Source: Dokdonia pacifica (GTDB lineage Bacteria > Bacteroidota > Bacteroidia > Flavobacteriales > Flavobacteriaceae). From it: DNA of 64,000 bases. Positions within the stretch are counted from its first letter, which is position 1, and each line of letters opens with the position of its first letter. Made by a program: the position numbers and the translations under genes. The stretch is taken from contig NZ_FZNY01000005.1 of NCBI RefSeq assembly GCF_900188275.1, forward strand, positions 372,001 through 436,000. The letters run 5' to 3'. Below, piece after piece: positions 25,647 through 35,133 of this stretch. The notes under the pieces were generated by a model. The model searched no databases and was not told where the DNA came from. It saw only the letters and a program-made list of their open reading frames with translations.

Positions 25647-27845
25647 TTATTTTTTTTGATTATTCTTGTAAATAAAAAGCCCGTAGTTATGCCATTTCCT
25701 TTGTGATTGAAAGGCGTCTAAATCCCCATCTCCATCAATATCATGTAATTTTATTCTCCAAGAATTCCCGCTGGAATTCCCAATAAAATGAGATGTAAAA
25801 TAACCTGTCCCATCATTTTCTAACCACATGAGTTTGTATTTATTCATAAACGCTTCGACGTCTACCATAACATAATCTGAAGTTCTGTAAAGGATATCAA
25901 TATCGCCATCGTTATCAATATCACCAGTATAGATTAATTTTTCAATATTTGGCGACTCTTCAATAATTTCTATAGGCTGCATTATCTTATTAGCATTTAC
26001 TTTACTCCAACTCAGTTTCCGTCTCTCATCAATAAGAATATCCTCTATAGAATCATTATCAATATCTGCCATGATCAAATTGTAATAAAATCCATAACAC
26101 TTTTCAAGAAATGGAACTTTAAATGTGTTGTTTTCTTTATTTTCAAAAGAAGTATAGCACTCACATGCTTTACTTAAGTCAATAATTTCTAGTTTCCCAT
26201 CTACATTGGCATCAAAAACAAATAATTGTTTAAATTGATCTGATTCTGAAATGGTTACAGGTGGGGTGTTAAATGTCCCATTTTCATTAAGATAGACATA
26301 AAATCCTTTACGACTATTTCCATCTGTTCTTCTTATTTCATAGGTAACAATATCAATATCGCCATCATTATCAAAGTCAATCAAGTCAGCATTTGGAACT
26401 CTTGTATTCATTAAGTTAACTTCTTGATATTCAAACTTACCCATTCCTAAATTTTTATACCAACCTACACGATCTATCTTGGTTCTTTCATCCCACCAGA
26501 ACACATCTTGAAGTCCATTATTATCCATATCTGCCAAAATGATTTTATTAAAATAGTTCTCATTTTGTATGATGGGTACGGCATCAGAAATTTCTCCATT
26601 CTTAGAAACAGGATAATAAAATAATCGGTGCTCTGAAGCTGCAATGATATCTTTAATTCCATCATTATTGATGTCTAAAAAATCAAAATCACTAATACTC
26701 CCTGTGATGACCCAATCGTCTTGATATACCAATGTCATATTATTATTTATACCAACTGAAATTCTATATCCGTTCCTTACAGAAAACTCGGTAAAGTCTC
26801 CAATACCATCATCATTCATATCTGTAATCATAAGGTAAGCCGACTCATGTTTTGCGACGATTGGTTTTTCTTCTGAAAATTTTCCATTTTCAATATTTTC
26901 TAACCAGAAATTTTCTGAGGGTTTTGTAGGTGGTACTCTGATGTTTTCTACAATATCTAAATCCTTATCACCATCCATATCGGAAAGAAAAAATGTAATT
27001 GGAATCTCTTTTGTTTCTATTTTGTGTTTTTTATAATAATGCCCTTGTTCATCACGCTCATTCCAATAGATACCATTATCATATTCACTCGCATACACAA
27101 AATCCAGATCACCGTCGTTATCAATATCTTCTATATAAAATACATCTACTCTGGTTTGAATCTCGTATGATCCCTTTTCAACATAATTTCCATTCTTAAA
27201 TGCTCTTATTTTCACTAATATTTTATTAGTGTCACCTGATGTAGTTACCTGTTCAGAAATGATCTCTTTTTTACCATCTCCATCAATATCCTTAGACATT
27301 ACAAATCCAAAATCTCCAAAAAGTTGCCGAAATTCCTTAAACTTTTCAAACTGTCCTTTACCATCTCCTGTAAAAGCCATAATACTGCCTCCAAAACGAT
27401 TGATGAGTATATCTAAATTGTTATCGGCATTAATATCTGCTACATATATGTCTGAATACTCAATAGCATAATATCCAATCTTAAATTTCTGTTTCAGTTC
27501 TTTAAGACCTTTACTTGAATTCATAAAAATCTTGATTTTACCATCTTTATGTAGCACCACAACATCATCTAAACCATCATTATTAAAATCAGCTACACTT
27601 AAAGTTTCCATATTTTCGGACTCAGCAAATTGAATGGTTTCTTGTTTGTGCCCATCACCATTGTTAATATGAACAAATGGATAAGCCAGGATGTCAGGAA
27701 ATTGGTCTTTATTATAATGAATAAAGCGTGCTTTTTTACCATAAGTAAAGCCTATACTCCCTATAAGTTCACCTTTACTAAATTGCTGTGAGGATACAAT
27801 ATCAGGACAAATAAAAAGACAAATAAGTATAAGAGTTCTGAACAT
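25647..27845 (-). CDS. Secreted FG-GAP/VCBS repeat protein
   Basis: A secreted beta-propeller-type protein of about 733 aa with a signal peptide (MFRTLILICLFICPDIVSSQQ). It has many repeats containing calcium-binding loops of the D-x-[DN]-x-D-G-x-x-D type, such as DFNNDGLDDVVV, DINADNNLDILI, DIDGDGKKEII, DIDNDGDLDFVYA and DIDGDGDLDAF. No enzymatic domain or T9SS sorting domain is visible. I place the start at 27845; the frame runs 34 codons further upstream, but that part translates a REP-like hairpin. It is the only gene between comM and the duplicated comM 3' fragment, so it may be cargo of an integration event. Role in adhesion or binding is only a guess. Confidence 0.8.
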   Translation of the reverse strand: MFRTLILICLFICPDIVSSQQFSKGELIGSIGFTYGKKARFIHYNKDQFPDILAYPFVHINNGDGHKQETIQFAESENMETLSVADFNNDGLDDVVVLHKDGKIKIFMNSSKGLKELKQKFKIGYYAIEYSDIYVADINADNNLDILINRFGGSIMAFTGDGKGQFEKFKEFRQLFGDFGFVMSKDIDGDGKKEIISEQVTTSGDTNKILVKIRAFKNGNYVEKGSYEIQTRVDVFYIEDIDNDGDLDFVYASEYDNGIYWNERDEQGHYYKKHKIETKEIPITFFLSDMDGDKDLDIVENIRVPPTKPSENFWLENIENGKFSEEKPIVAKHESAYLMITDMNDDGIGDFTEFSVRNGYRISVGINNNMTLVYQDDWVITGSISDFDFLDINNDGIKDIIAASEHRLFYYPVSKNGEISDAVPIIQNENYFNKIILADMDNNGLQDVFWWDERTKIDRVGWYKNLGMGKFEYQEVNLMNTRVPNADLIDFDNDGDIDIVTYEIRRTDGNSRKGFYVYLNENGTFNTPPVTISESDQFKQLFVFDANVDGKLEIIDLSKACECYTSFENKENNTFKVPFLEKCYGFYYNLIMADIDNDSIEDILIDERRKLSWSKVNANKIMQPIEIIEESPNIEKLIYTGDIDNDGDIDILYRTSDYVMVDVEAFMNKYKLMWLENDGTGYFTSHFIGNSSGNSWRIKLHDIDGDGDLDAFQSQRKWHNYGLFIYKNNQKK

Positions 27846-27914
27846 AGATTTGTTTTTATTCAAAGATAAAACAATAAAAACCATCAAGCATTTACTAGTT
27901 ATAATTCCCTCGCT

Positions 27915-27937
27915 GGCGCCAGTTTGTAACTGGTGCC
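27915..27937. repeat. REP-like hairpin, GGCGCCAGTT/AACTGGTGCC
   Basis: Ten-base arms with one mismatch around TGT. It is strikingly GC-rich in AT-rich surroundings and sits between the VCBS gene and comM. It resembles REP hairpins mobilised by REP-associated tyrosine transposases, but no such transposase is in the window. Confidence 0.5.
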
Positions 27938-28010
27938 CACTCATCACAACCTACACTTAGATACGATGTCGTTGCTAACATCATAAAATCACTTCCTGTT
28001 CTCATTCTAG

Positions 28011-29549
28011 TTACCCCAACCATCCATCTCTATCCAAACTACGATACTGTATCGCTTCGCTGATATGTGTTCCGGTAACGGTTTCGCTTCCTGCGAGATC
28101 TGCAATGGTTCGAGATACTTTTAAAATACGATCATACGCTCTCGCAGAAAGATTCAGACGTTCCATAGCGGTTTTTAATAGCGTTTTAGAAGCCTCATCA
28201 AGCGCACAGTACTTTCGGATTTGCTTGACATTCATCTGAGCGTTGTAGTTTGTGGATTCGCTTTCGCGAAAGCGGACTACTTGTAATTCCCTCGCTGCCG
28301 TCACTCGTTTCCGAATCTCGACGCTGGACTCGGCTTTTTGCTCACTACTCAATTTTTCAAACGGAACGGGTGTTACTTCAATATGAATATCAATACGATC
28401 TAATAAAGGACCACTCACCTTCCCTAAATAACGTTGCATCTCTGCTGGACTACTCGTCACTGGAGCGTCGGGATCATTAAAATACCCTCCTGGACTAGGA
28501 TTCATACTCGCTACCAACATAAAACTACTAGGATAGGTTACTGTAAAGCGGGCTCTGGAAATGGTCACTTCTCGATCTTCCAATGGCTGACGCATCACTT
28601 CTAATACCTCACGTTTAAACTCGGGTAACTCATCCAGAAACAACACCCCATTGTGAGATAATGAGATTTCGCCTGGTTGCGGATAGCTTCCGCCTCCTAC
28701 GAGAGCAACATTTGAGATGGTATGATGTGGTGATCTAAATGGGCGTTCGCTCATCAAACCTTGGTCATTCTTAACACGTCCCGCCACACTATGAATTTTA
28801 GTAGTTTCCAACGCCTCTCGCAAACTCATCGGCGGAAGAATGCTCGGAAGTCGTTTAGAAATCATGGTCTTTCCTGAACCTGGAGGACCTATCAATATAA
28901 TATTATGTCCGCCTGCAGCGGCAATTTCCATACAGCGTTTTATAGACTCTTGTCCTTTGACATCGGCAAAATCAAATTCTGGATGTTCCAAACTTTTATA
29001 GAACTCGGCTCTTGTATCTATAACGGTTTGTTCTAATGGAATGTCTTTATCAAAAAAGGCAATAACTTCGCTTATATTTTCGACACCATACACTTCTAAT
29101 CCATCAACAATAGCAGCTTCTTTAGCATTTTGTTTGGGAAGAATAAAGCCTTTGAAACCTTCTTCTCTTGCTTTGATCGCAATAGGCAAGGCACCTTTTA
29201 TGGGTTGTAATCCTCCATCTAGAGAGAGTTCGCCCATGATAATGTATTCTTCTACGCGATCTCCTTTAATCTGTTGTGTAGCGACTAATATTCCTGTTGC
29301 TAATGTAAGATCATAGGCAGAGCCTTCCTTACGCATATCGGCAGGTGACATATTGATAATAATCTTTTTTCCTGGGATTTTATAGCCATTATTTTGAAGT
29401 GCTGCTGCAATTCTATAATTGCTTTCTTTAATGGCATTATCAGGTAATCCTACAAGGTGGTATCCGATTCCTTTATCTACATTGACTTCAACGGTAATGG
29501 TGGTGGCATCTACACCAAACACTGCGCTACCAAAAACTTTGGTTAACAT
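28011..29549 (-). CDS. comM: YifB/ComM family Mg-chelatase-like AAA+ ATPase
   Basis: A 512-aa AAA+ protein. In naturally competent bacteria ComM is a hexameric helicase that promotes branch migration during DNA integration; elsewhere its role is less clear. An N-terminal ChlI-like domain (1-180) is followed by Walker A GPPGSGKTM (about 219), Walker B GVLFLDELPEF and sensor segment SFMLVASMNPSPGGY, then the C-terminal Mg_chelatase_C domain ending DGWLG. The palindrome at 28259-28274 is read as RFRESES. A 96-bp copy of the 3' end lies at 25447-25542. The gene is intact. Confidence 0.94.
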   Translation of the reverse strand: MLTKVFGSAVFGVDATTITVEVNVDKGIGYHLVGLPDNAIKESNYRIAAALQNNGYKIPGKKIIINMSPADMRKEGSAYDLTLATGILVATQQIKGDRVEEYIIMGELSLDGGLQPIKGALPIAIKAREEGFKGFILPKQNAKEAAIVDGLEVYGVENISEVIAFFDKDIPLEQTVIDTRAEFYKSLEHPEFDFADVKGQESIKRCMEIAAAGGHNIILIGPPGSGKTMISKRLPSILPPMSLREALETTKIHSVAGRVKNDQGLMSERPFRSPHHTISNVALVGGGSYPQPGEISLSHNGVLFLDELPEFKREVLEVMRQPLEDREVTISRARFTVTYPSSFMLVASMNPSPGGYFNDPDAPVTSSPAEMQRYLGKVSGPLLDRIDIHIEVTPVPFEKLSSEQKAESSVEIRKRVTAARELQVVRFRESESTNYNAQMNVKQIRKYCALDEASKTLLKTAMERLNLSARAYDRILKVSRTIADLAGSETVTGTHISEAIQYRSLDRDGWLG

Positions 29550-29674
29550 ACATTTTTAGTTAGTGTAAGATAGAAATATGCGCAGCTCTATACCTCACTG
29601 ATTATAAGACCATAAATATAAATGCTTTTTATGGGTTTACAAATCAATCTTTTAGGAAATTAAGCTTTATAAAA

Positions 29675-29702
29675 AAACCTGCAAAGCGAACTTCACAGGT
29701 TT
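29675..29702 (-). terminator. Terminator after the amylase gene
   Basis: On the minus strand AAACCTG pairs with CAGGTTT, the stem continues to a TTCG tetraloop, and a T-run follows. It lies 28 bases downstream of the amylase stop. Confidence 0.75.
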
Positions 29703-29729
29703 CCATATGGGTCTTAATTTTATATAAAA

Positions 29730-32396
29730 CTATTTTACAAGAATCTTCCCAACTTCAATTTCAGATCCGTAAACTACTTTATAAAAATAAAGACCAGAAG
29801 TAGTAAGATGATAGTCTATTACTACTGTTCCTGCATCAAACTCTTTAGATTTGTATTCTTTTACCATCCGACCATAACTATCATAAATCATCACAGTAAT
29901 AGCTTCTTTTTCTTCCAAAGGAATCGCAATCACTCCATTTCCATCTGAAGGATTAGGATAAGTTATTATCTTACTTTTTAAAACGGTACTTATATCTTTT
30001 ATATCATCTACAGAAATTCCATCTGGTACATTACTACGAGTAGGGCAATCAAATGGACAAGTATCATTCCAAGTACCATTTCGCATTGCTCCGCCAGAAG
30101 TAAAATTGAACCAGCCTTCACGGTCTCTAAATAGATCTACAGATTGACTTCCATTATTCCCATTATTAAAAACAATTCCAATTTCAGAACTACTTACGCC
30201 TGTTGGTAATGTGATATCGTAAAAGTACCAATTAGCAGTATCGGGAAGGGCTGTCATTTGTAAACCAGGCCAGTTGGGAGTACCCGATAAAACACCATTT
30301 TGAGTTGTATTAAATGTATACGCAAAAATCGTGTTCCAATCATTAGGTTGATGGGCATAGATACGATAGGTATTTGTAGAAGTTCCAGGACAATCTGAAG
30401 GACAAACATCTGACCAAGTACCATTTCGTAAGGCACCGCCAGAAGTAAACTCAAACCAACCATCTTTATCTCTAAATAGATCAACAGATTGGCTTCCATT
30501 ATTCCCATTATTAAATACAATCCCGATTTGATTGGTACTCACTCCTGTAGGTACATTGATTTCATATTCATACCAAACTGTACTTCCTGAAACGGGTGTC
30601 ATAGATTGCCCAGGCCATCCGTTGGTACCAGAGAGCACACTATTTGTTGCTGTGTTATATACATAGATATCAAGTTCATTCCAGTCTAATGGTTTTTTAG
30701 CACGTACAGTAAATGATGAAGGAGGAGTTACACTATTGCCATCAAAAGCTTCTCCTATTAAGACAAGACCAAACGGGCTGTTAAAATCTGCGGTATTATT
30801 TGTCACCGTAGCAGTATTTCCTGAAAAATAATCAGTAAGTTCAGTTCCATCTGGCCATAGATTAAACACATTTAGTGCATTCTGAAAGTCACCATCATTT
30901 CCTGTATACACTAAACTTTTGTCAGATAACACGCCGTTATCAAACTCTCTTTTAAAGGTATATGGTGTATCCTGTAATTTTGTATGTACACCCGCCCCTA
31001 CAGAAACATGCTCTCTTCTAAAGCGTCCTATCTTTTGGTGATGTAATAAGGTGAGTGACGCTAGAGAATTAGGGTTTGAAAGATCTCCAAAATTCATAAA
31101 TGATCGTAACGTAGCATCACCTGTTGCCCCACCGCCGGGTGTTAAGGTACGTGCGGTTTCATCTCCATAATATATTTGTGCGGTAGAAGGTGACAGTAAG
31201 AGCTTGGTACCTGCTTCAAAAGTTCTCGTTCTATTGATATCAAATACCTCAGCAGTATCATGATTTGCCAAGAAATTCATCACAGAAGCACCTCCTAATT
31301 GATTTTGCAATAAATTGTTATAGCTAGAAAATATACTCTCTAAGCCTTGATTTGCGACAAAACGAAAATCAAAATTGATAAGGTTTTCATACCCATTATT
31401 ATAATAATCTACATTAAAACCATCTCCATTAAATACACGCTGCATTCCTAGTGCAAAATAATTAAACACCTCTCCTGTCATCCAGAAAGGTTGATCGTCT
31501 ACTTTCTTTTGAGGATTATTTCCTTTCCAATCTTGCAGTGCAATAAGCCCTTCTGTTTTTAATTCGGTCCATACAGATTCTTCTACATGTTTTACAGTAT
31601 CTACTCTAAAACCATCTACACCATAATCTCTTACATAATCAGTCAACCATTTTATGATATAAAAACGAGGAGCTCTCGGATACCCTGTTCTATTAAAGAA
31701 CGCATCAAGTTCTGCTAGTTCCTGATCTTTTCTACCTTCATTTTCCCATTTGTCCAATAGCCACTGAGGAAGATTTACGGGAGTATTACTCTCTGTTAAA
31801 ATGTCTGGCAAATTAGCAACTAACTCACAAGGAATTGTTCCTTGAGGCCCATTAAAATTACAATCTGGATCTCTTCGTACCCAGTCACTTGGCCAAGACT
31901 CATCATCAGGATTATCTGGTCCTACATGATTTAAAACAACATCCATAACAATACGAATACCATGATCATGCGCGGTATCTACTAATGTTTGAAATGTCGT
32001 TTCAGTACCAAGATTACGGTCTATGGCCGTCCAGTCTTTTGCCCAATAACCATGAAAGGCATAATTTTTCCCTGGACCTTCATCTGTTGCTCCATGAATA
32101 TTTTCATAAGGTGGTGTTAACCATATGGCACTCACTCCTAAGTCGTCAAAATAACCTTCATTGATTTTATTAATAAGACCTTGTAGATCGCCTCCTAAAT
32201 AACTTCGTAGTGGCGCGCCGTCTTGTTGTCTTCCATACGAAAAATCATTAGAAGGGTCTCCATTTTCAAAACGATCGGTAAGTACAAAATAAACAGTTGC
32301 ATTTTCCCATACAAAAGGAATATCTCTGCTCTGTCCTAAGCTAGTTATGTACGTAAATAGTACACATAAAATTGTCAAAAATTTAGTTGTTTTCAT
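29730..32396 (-). CDS. Secreted GH13 alpha-amylase with tandem starch-binding modules and T9SS sorting domain
   Basis: An 888-aa extracellular starch hydrolase. After a signal peptide (1-21) a GH13 barrel shows region I DVVLNHVGP (His157), region II GFRVDTVKH (nucleophile Asp266), region III acid/base Glu309 in TGEVF and region IV FLANHD (Asp380). Two near-identical modules follow (about 560-668 and 674-783) with LDWNELDIYVYN / NDWNTIFAYTFN, a W-P-G motif and QSVDLFRD.[DE]GW; they look like CBM-type starch-binding modules. The C-terminal about 85 residues (ITYPNPSDGNG to VGKILVK) are a type A T9SS sorting domain. A LacI-type operator upstream suggests maltose or starch control. No susCD-like genes are adjacent. 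Confidence 0.95.
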   Translation of the reverse strand: MKTTKFLTILCVLFTYITSLGQSRDIPFVWENATVYFVLTDRFENGDPSNDFSYGRQQDGAPLRSYLGGDLQGLINKINEGYFDDLGVSAIWLTPPYENIHGATDEGPGKNYAFHGYWAKDWTAIDRNLGTETTFQTLVDTAHDHGIRIVMDVVLNHVGPDNPDDESWPSDWVRRDPDCNFNGPQGTIPCELVANLPDILTESNTPVNLPQWLLDKWENEGRKDQELAELDAFFNRTGYPRAPRFYIIKWLTDYVRDYGVDGFRVDTVKHVEESVWTELKTEGLIALQDWKGNNPQKKVDDQPFWMTGEVFNYFALGMQRVFNGDGFNVDYYNNGYENLINFDFRFVANQGLESIFSSYNNLLQNQLGGASVMNFLANHDTAEVFDINRTRTFEAGTKLLLSPSTAQIYYGDETARTLTPGGGATGDATLRSFMNFGDLSNPNSLASLTLLHHQKIGRFRREHVSVGAGVHTKLQDTPYTFKREFDNGVLSDKSLVYTGNDGDFQNALNVFNLWPDGTELTDYFSGNTATVTNNTADFNSPFGLVLIGEAFDGNSVTPPSSFTVRAKKPLDWNELDIYVYNTATNSVLSGTNGWPGQSMTPVSGSTVWYEYEINVPTGVSTNQIGIVFNNGNNGSQSVDLFRDKDGWFEFTSGGALRNGTWSDVCPSDCPGTSTNTYRIYAHQPNDWNTIFAYTFNTTQNGVLSGTPNWPGLQMTALPDTANWYFYDITLPTGVSSSEIGIVFNNGNNGSQSVDLFRDREGWFNFTSGGAMRNGTWNDTCPFDCPTRSNVPDGISVDDIKDISTVLKSKIITYPNPSDGNGVIAIPLEEKEAITVMIYDSYGRMVKEYKSKEFDAGTVVIDYHLTTSGLYFYKVVYGSEIEVGKILVK

Positions 32397-33052
32397 AATT
32401 CTGGGGGATTAATTGGTTATACGTATTAGATTCTTCCTATCAAACAGTATTTAAATCACTAATAATCTGATAGATAAACCCATTTAAAAATAAGTGAAAG
32501 TTCTAAGATATTCTGTTCAAAAATCCATTAATTTTTAAAATCGATATCATTTTTAACATATTGATATTCAATGCTTTCAATTAAATACGTTAACGAAAAC
32601 GTTATCGTAAAAATTATCAAATTCGCAATATTTAGTAAGGGTTATTTAAGAAAGGTTTCAGAATAGAAAAAATAGAGAGATCTATCTTACACATTATACA
32701 TAATAATTCCTGTTATGAATACATTTTCAAATGACGAAATTCATACAATGTTTTATGAAAATCCTATCATTCTAGTAGGAATTAATACTATACTCGTAAT
32801 TCTCAAACAATCGGCAAATAGACATAAAATCAAGATGAAATACATTTGCATCTTAAAAAAAAGTTAACAAAAAAGAAAATACCCCCATTTTTCAGAAGAA
32901 AACTGAGCAAAAAAAATCAAAAAAGGGGGATTTACCCCTTTCCTAGCACATAAGTATCCTATACTTTTAACATAGAAAACAAATAAAGGTTTGTTTAGAT
33001 TTAACAAATGGGGGATGTGACGTTTTTATTTGAGTGTTTAAAGACAATTTTA
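32397..33052. other. Long intergenic region upstream of the amylase
   Basis: About 650 AT-rich bases with no credible gene. It contains the LacI-type site at 32587-32608. Around 32882-32938 CCCCC and GGGGG blocks could pair across a 40-base A-rich loop. A further GGGGGATGTGACG patch lies at 33010. Nothing else was recognised. Confidence 0.5.
32587..32608. promoter_or_regulatory. Putative LacI-family operator
   Basis: The core TAACGAAAACGTTA has inverted arms TAACG/CGTTA around AAAA, and the flanks extend with partial symmetry. This is the shape of LacI-family operators, known for starch and maltose regulators in Bacteroidota. It lies about 190 bases before the amylase start. No LacI regulator gene is in the window. 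Confidence 0.5.
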
Positions 33053-33112
33053 ACGCACAATACCATTTAATTTAGGGGTGAAAGGCATCCCGCTTCTCTG
33101 CGGGATGTTTTT
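33053..33112 (+). ncRNA. Hairpin RNA element A of a tandem pair
   Basis: AGGGGTGAAAGG is followed by CATCCCGC, a six-base loop, GCGGGATG and five T (33086-33112), an intrinsic terminator. The segment CATCCC can also pair with the upstream GGGGTG (33075-33080), which would exclude the terminator stem. ACGCACAA at 33053 is shared with element B. No open frame is present. Confidence 0.55.
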
Positions 33113-33156
33113 CTAAAAAAATCTAAACATCAATATATATAGTGCGCTTGCTACCT

Positions 33157-33212
33157 ACGCACAAAACAATATAGGGGGTGAAAGGCATCTCGCGGCTTAG
33201 CGGGGTGTTTTT
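33157..33212 (+). ncRNA. Hairpin RNA element B of a tandem pair
   Basis: It repeats element A with its CATCTCGC segment exactly 100 bases downstream of the CATCCCGC of A. AGGGGGTGAAAGG, CATCTCGC, loop GGCTTA, GCGGGGTG and five T follow. Bases that differ from A are tolerated by G-U pairing in both possible stems, which supports a conserved RNA structure. Confidence 0.55.
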
Positions 33213-33235
33213 CCGTTTTAGGACATATCTAAAAT

Positions 33236-33266
33236 AAAAAAGCGCACCTGGTAGGTGCGCTTTTTT
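33236..33266. terminator. Strong bidirectional terminator
   Basis: AAAAAAGCGCACCT and AGGTGCGCTTTTTT form a perfect 14-bp stem with a three-base loop. It follows the S15 hydrolase stop on the minus strand and also closes the plus-strand RNA elements. Confidence 0.9.
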
Positions 33267-33288
33267 ATTTTAGTAAGATATCTTATTT

Positions 33289-35127
33289 CTATCTCAGAAT
33301 ACTAAATGAGATTCTAGAAGTATGAAACACAGTATGTGTTTCTTTTGTAAAGTCAGACTTCTTAGCTTCAAAAATATTATCTACATACGTTTGTGGATTC
33401 AAATCAATAAGCGGAAACCATGTACTTTGCACTTGAATCTGTATTTTATGACCTTTCTTAAAGGTATGTAACACATCTTGCAACTTGATGAAAACTTCTT
33501 CTTTTTTACCAGGTACAAATGCTTCTGGACGTTCCATGCTTCTTCTAAAGCGTCCTCTCATGACTTCGCTACGCACCATTTGATGGTAACCCGCCATTTG
33601 AACACCTTCTTCTGTCTCTTCTGTATTAGGTACATCATCTGGATACACATCAATGATTTTTACAATCCAATCTGCGGCAGTTCCAGTAGTAGCTACTTCT
33701 AGTTTTGCCATAATCTCCCCAGCGAGTGTCACCTCATCATCTAGTACAGGCGTTTCATATACTAATACATCATCCCTTTTAGCTGCAAATCGTTGATCAT
33801 CACTCATATATTTACGAGGTGTAAACACCATTTTCTTCCCTTCGGCATACGGAACTGGATTTGCTGGATCACTCACAAAAGTTTCTGCTCCATTCTTAGT
33901 AGATGGGCTTCCAGACAACCTATTATTGTCATCTAAATAAAATGTAGCTCCCATTGTTGCTTTAGGTGGCCATACATCAAATGACTTCCACTCTTTCGTT
34001 CCAGTATCAAATATATGTGCTTCGGGTAATTGTGTCTCATTACCTCCCATTCCTTTTAAGAAGTGATTAAAGAATTTTGTCTCTAATTCTTTTTGAAAAT
34101 AATCAGAGATATTATCTCCAAAATACACATTACCTACAGCTTGTCTTTTTCTATCACGTGCCCAATCTCCATGACTCCATGGTCCAAAAACAACGGTGTT
34201 ATAATTATTGCTACGTTTTTCTATATTCTTATACGTTTCCCAAGGTCCATATAAATCTTCTGCATCAAAAAGACCTCCTACTGTCATAACAGCAGGTTTG
34301 ATATTTTCTAGATGTTGAATAATCCCTCTAGATCTCCAAAACTCATCATAATTAGGATGCTCTTTTAATTGTGTCCAGAACTCATTAGTTTCATCATAAT
34401 ATGCATCTAGATTTGATAACGGTCCTGTCTTCAAAAAGAAGTCAAACTGATCGTCACTATCTAATTTTGGAAATTGGTACCATGCATCTGTAGTTGGGCC
34501 TTCTTTTTGATATCCAAATAAAGCAGTTGCTCTCCAGTAACTCAGTAAATAAGCTCCATTATGATGAAAGTCATCAAAAAAGAAATCTCCAATACAAGCC
34601 TGTGGTGAACTCGCTTTTAAAGCAGGGTGACCGCTTAATAAAGAATAGGTTGCATAAAAGCCAGGGTACGAAATTCCCCAAGTTCCAACATTCCCATTAT
34701 TATTTTCTACGTTTTTCACTAGCCAATCTATCGTATCGTAGGTATCACTTGCTTCATCTACTTCATTACCTTCTTTATTAGGAATATAAGCGCGCATATT
34801 ATCATACTTCCCTTCACTCATCCATCGCCCACGTACATCTTGGTATACAATAATATTTCCTTCTTCCATCATATACTTATTAGGCCCTATTTTAGAACGA
34901 AATTGTCCTTCCCCATAAGGTTTGCTACTATATGGTGTACGTTGCATTACAATAGGATACGTCTTTGAAGTATCCTTTGGAGAATAAATAGTCGTGTGGA
35001 GTTTTACGCCATCACGCATCACAATATCCACCTCTTGTTTATTGTAATGTGCTTTTACATCATAGGTTTCTTGTGCATACGCTTTCGCGAAAGCAAAAAC
35101 AAATAGCAATACGAATAGTTTCTTCAT
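33289..35127 (-). CDS. Secreted CocE/NonD family (S15 X-Pro dipeptidyl-peptidase-like) hydrolase
   Basis: A 612-aa alpha/beta hydrolase with signal peptide MKKLFVLLFVFAFAKAYAQ. Catalytic residues of the S15/CocE family are visible: Ser153 in GISYPGF, an Asp in GLFDAEDLYGPW and a His in FGPWSHGDW. The C-terminal beta-sandwich (about 400-612) ends with a typical RISFSIL. It would cleave esters or N-terminal X-Pro dipeptides outside the cytoplasm; the substrate cannot be told. The signal peptide itself contains the palindrome (35081-35094) read as AFAKA. It follows dsbD by six bases and probably shares its transcript. Confidence 0.92.
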   Translation of the reverse strand: MKKLFVLLFVFAFAKAYAQETYDVKAHYNKQEVDIVMRDGVKLHTTIYSPKDTSKTYPIVMQRTPYSSKPYGEGQFRSKIGPNKYMMEEGNIIVYQDVRGRWMSEGKYDNMRAYIPNKEGNEVDEASDTYDTIDWLVKNVENNNGNVGTWGISYPGFYATYSLLSGHPALKASSPQACIGDFFFDDFHHNGAYLLSYWRATALFGYQKEGPTTDAWYQFPKLDSDDQFDFFLKTGPLSNLDAYYDETNEFWTQLKEHPNYDEFWRSRGIIQHLENIKPAVMTVGGLFDAEDLYGPWETYKNIEKRSNNYNTVVFGPWSHGDWARDRKRQAVGNVYFGDNISDYFQKELETKFFNHFLKGMGGNETQLPEAHIFDTGTKEWKSFDVWPPKATMGATFYLDDNNRLSGSPSTKNGAETFVSDPANPVPYAEGKKMVFTPRKYMSDDQRFAAKRDDVLVYETPVLDDEVTLAGEIMAKLEVATTGTAADWIVKIIDVYPDDVPNTEETEEGVQMAGYHQMVRSEVMRGRFRRSMERPEAFVPGKKEEVFIKLQDVLHTFKKGHKIQIQVQSTWFPLIDLNPQTYVDNIFEAKKSDFTKETHTVFHTSRISFSILR

Positions 35128-35133
35128 TATATA

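Noticed and set aside
27846-27947. N-terminal extension of the VCBS protein
   Set aside because: It translates the REP-like hairpin; a clean signal peptide begins at 27845.
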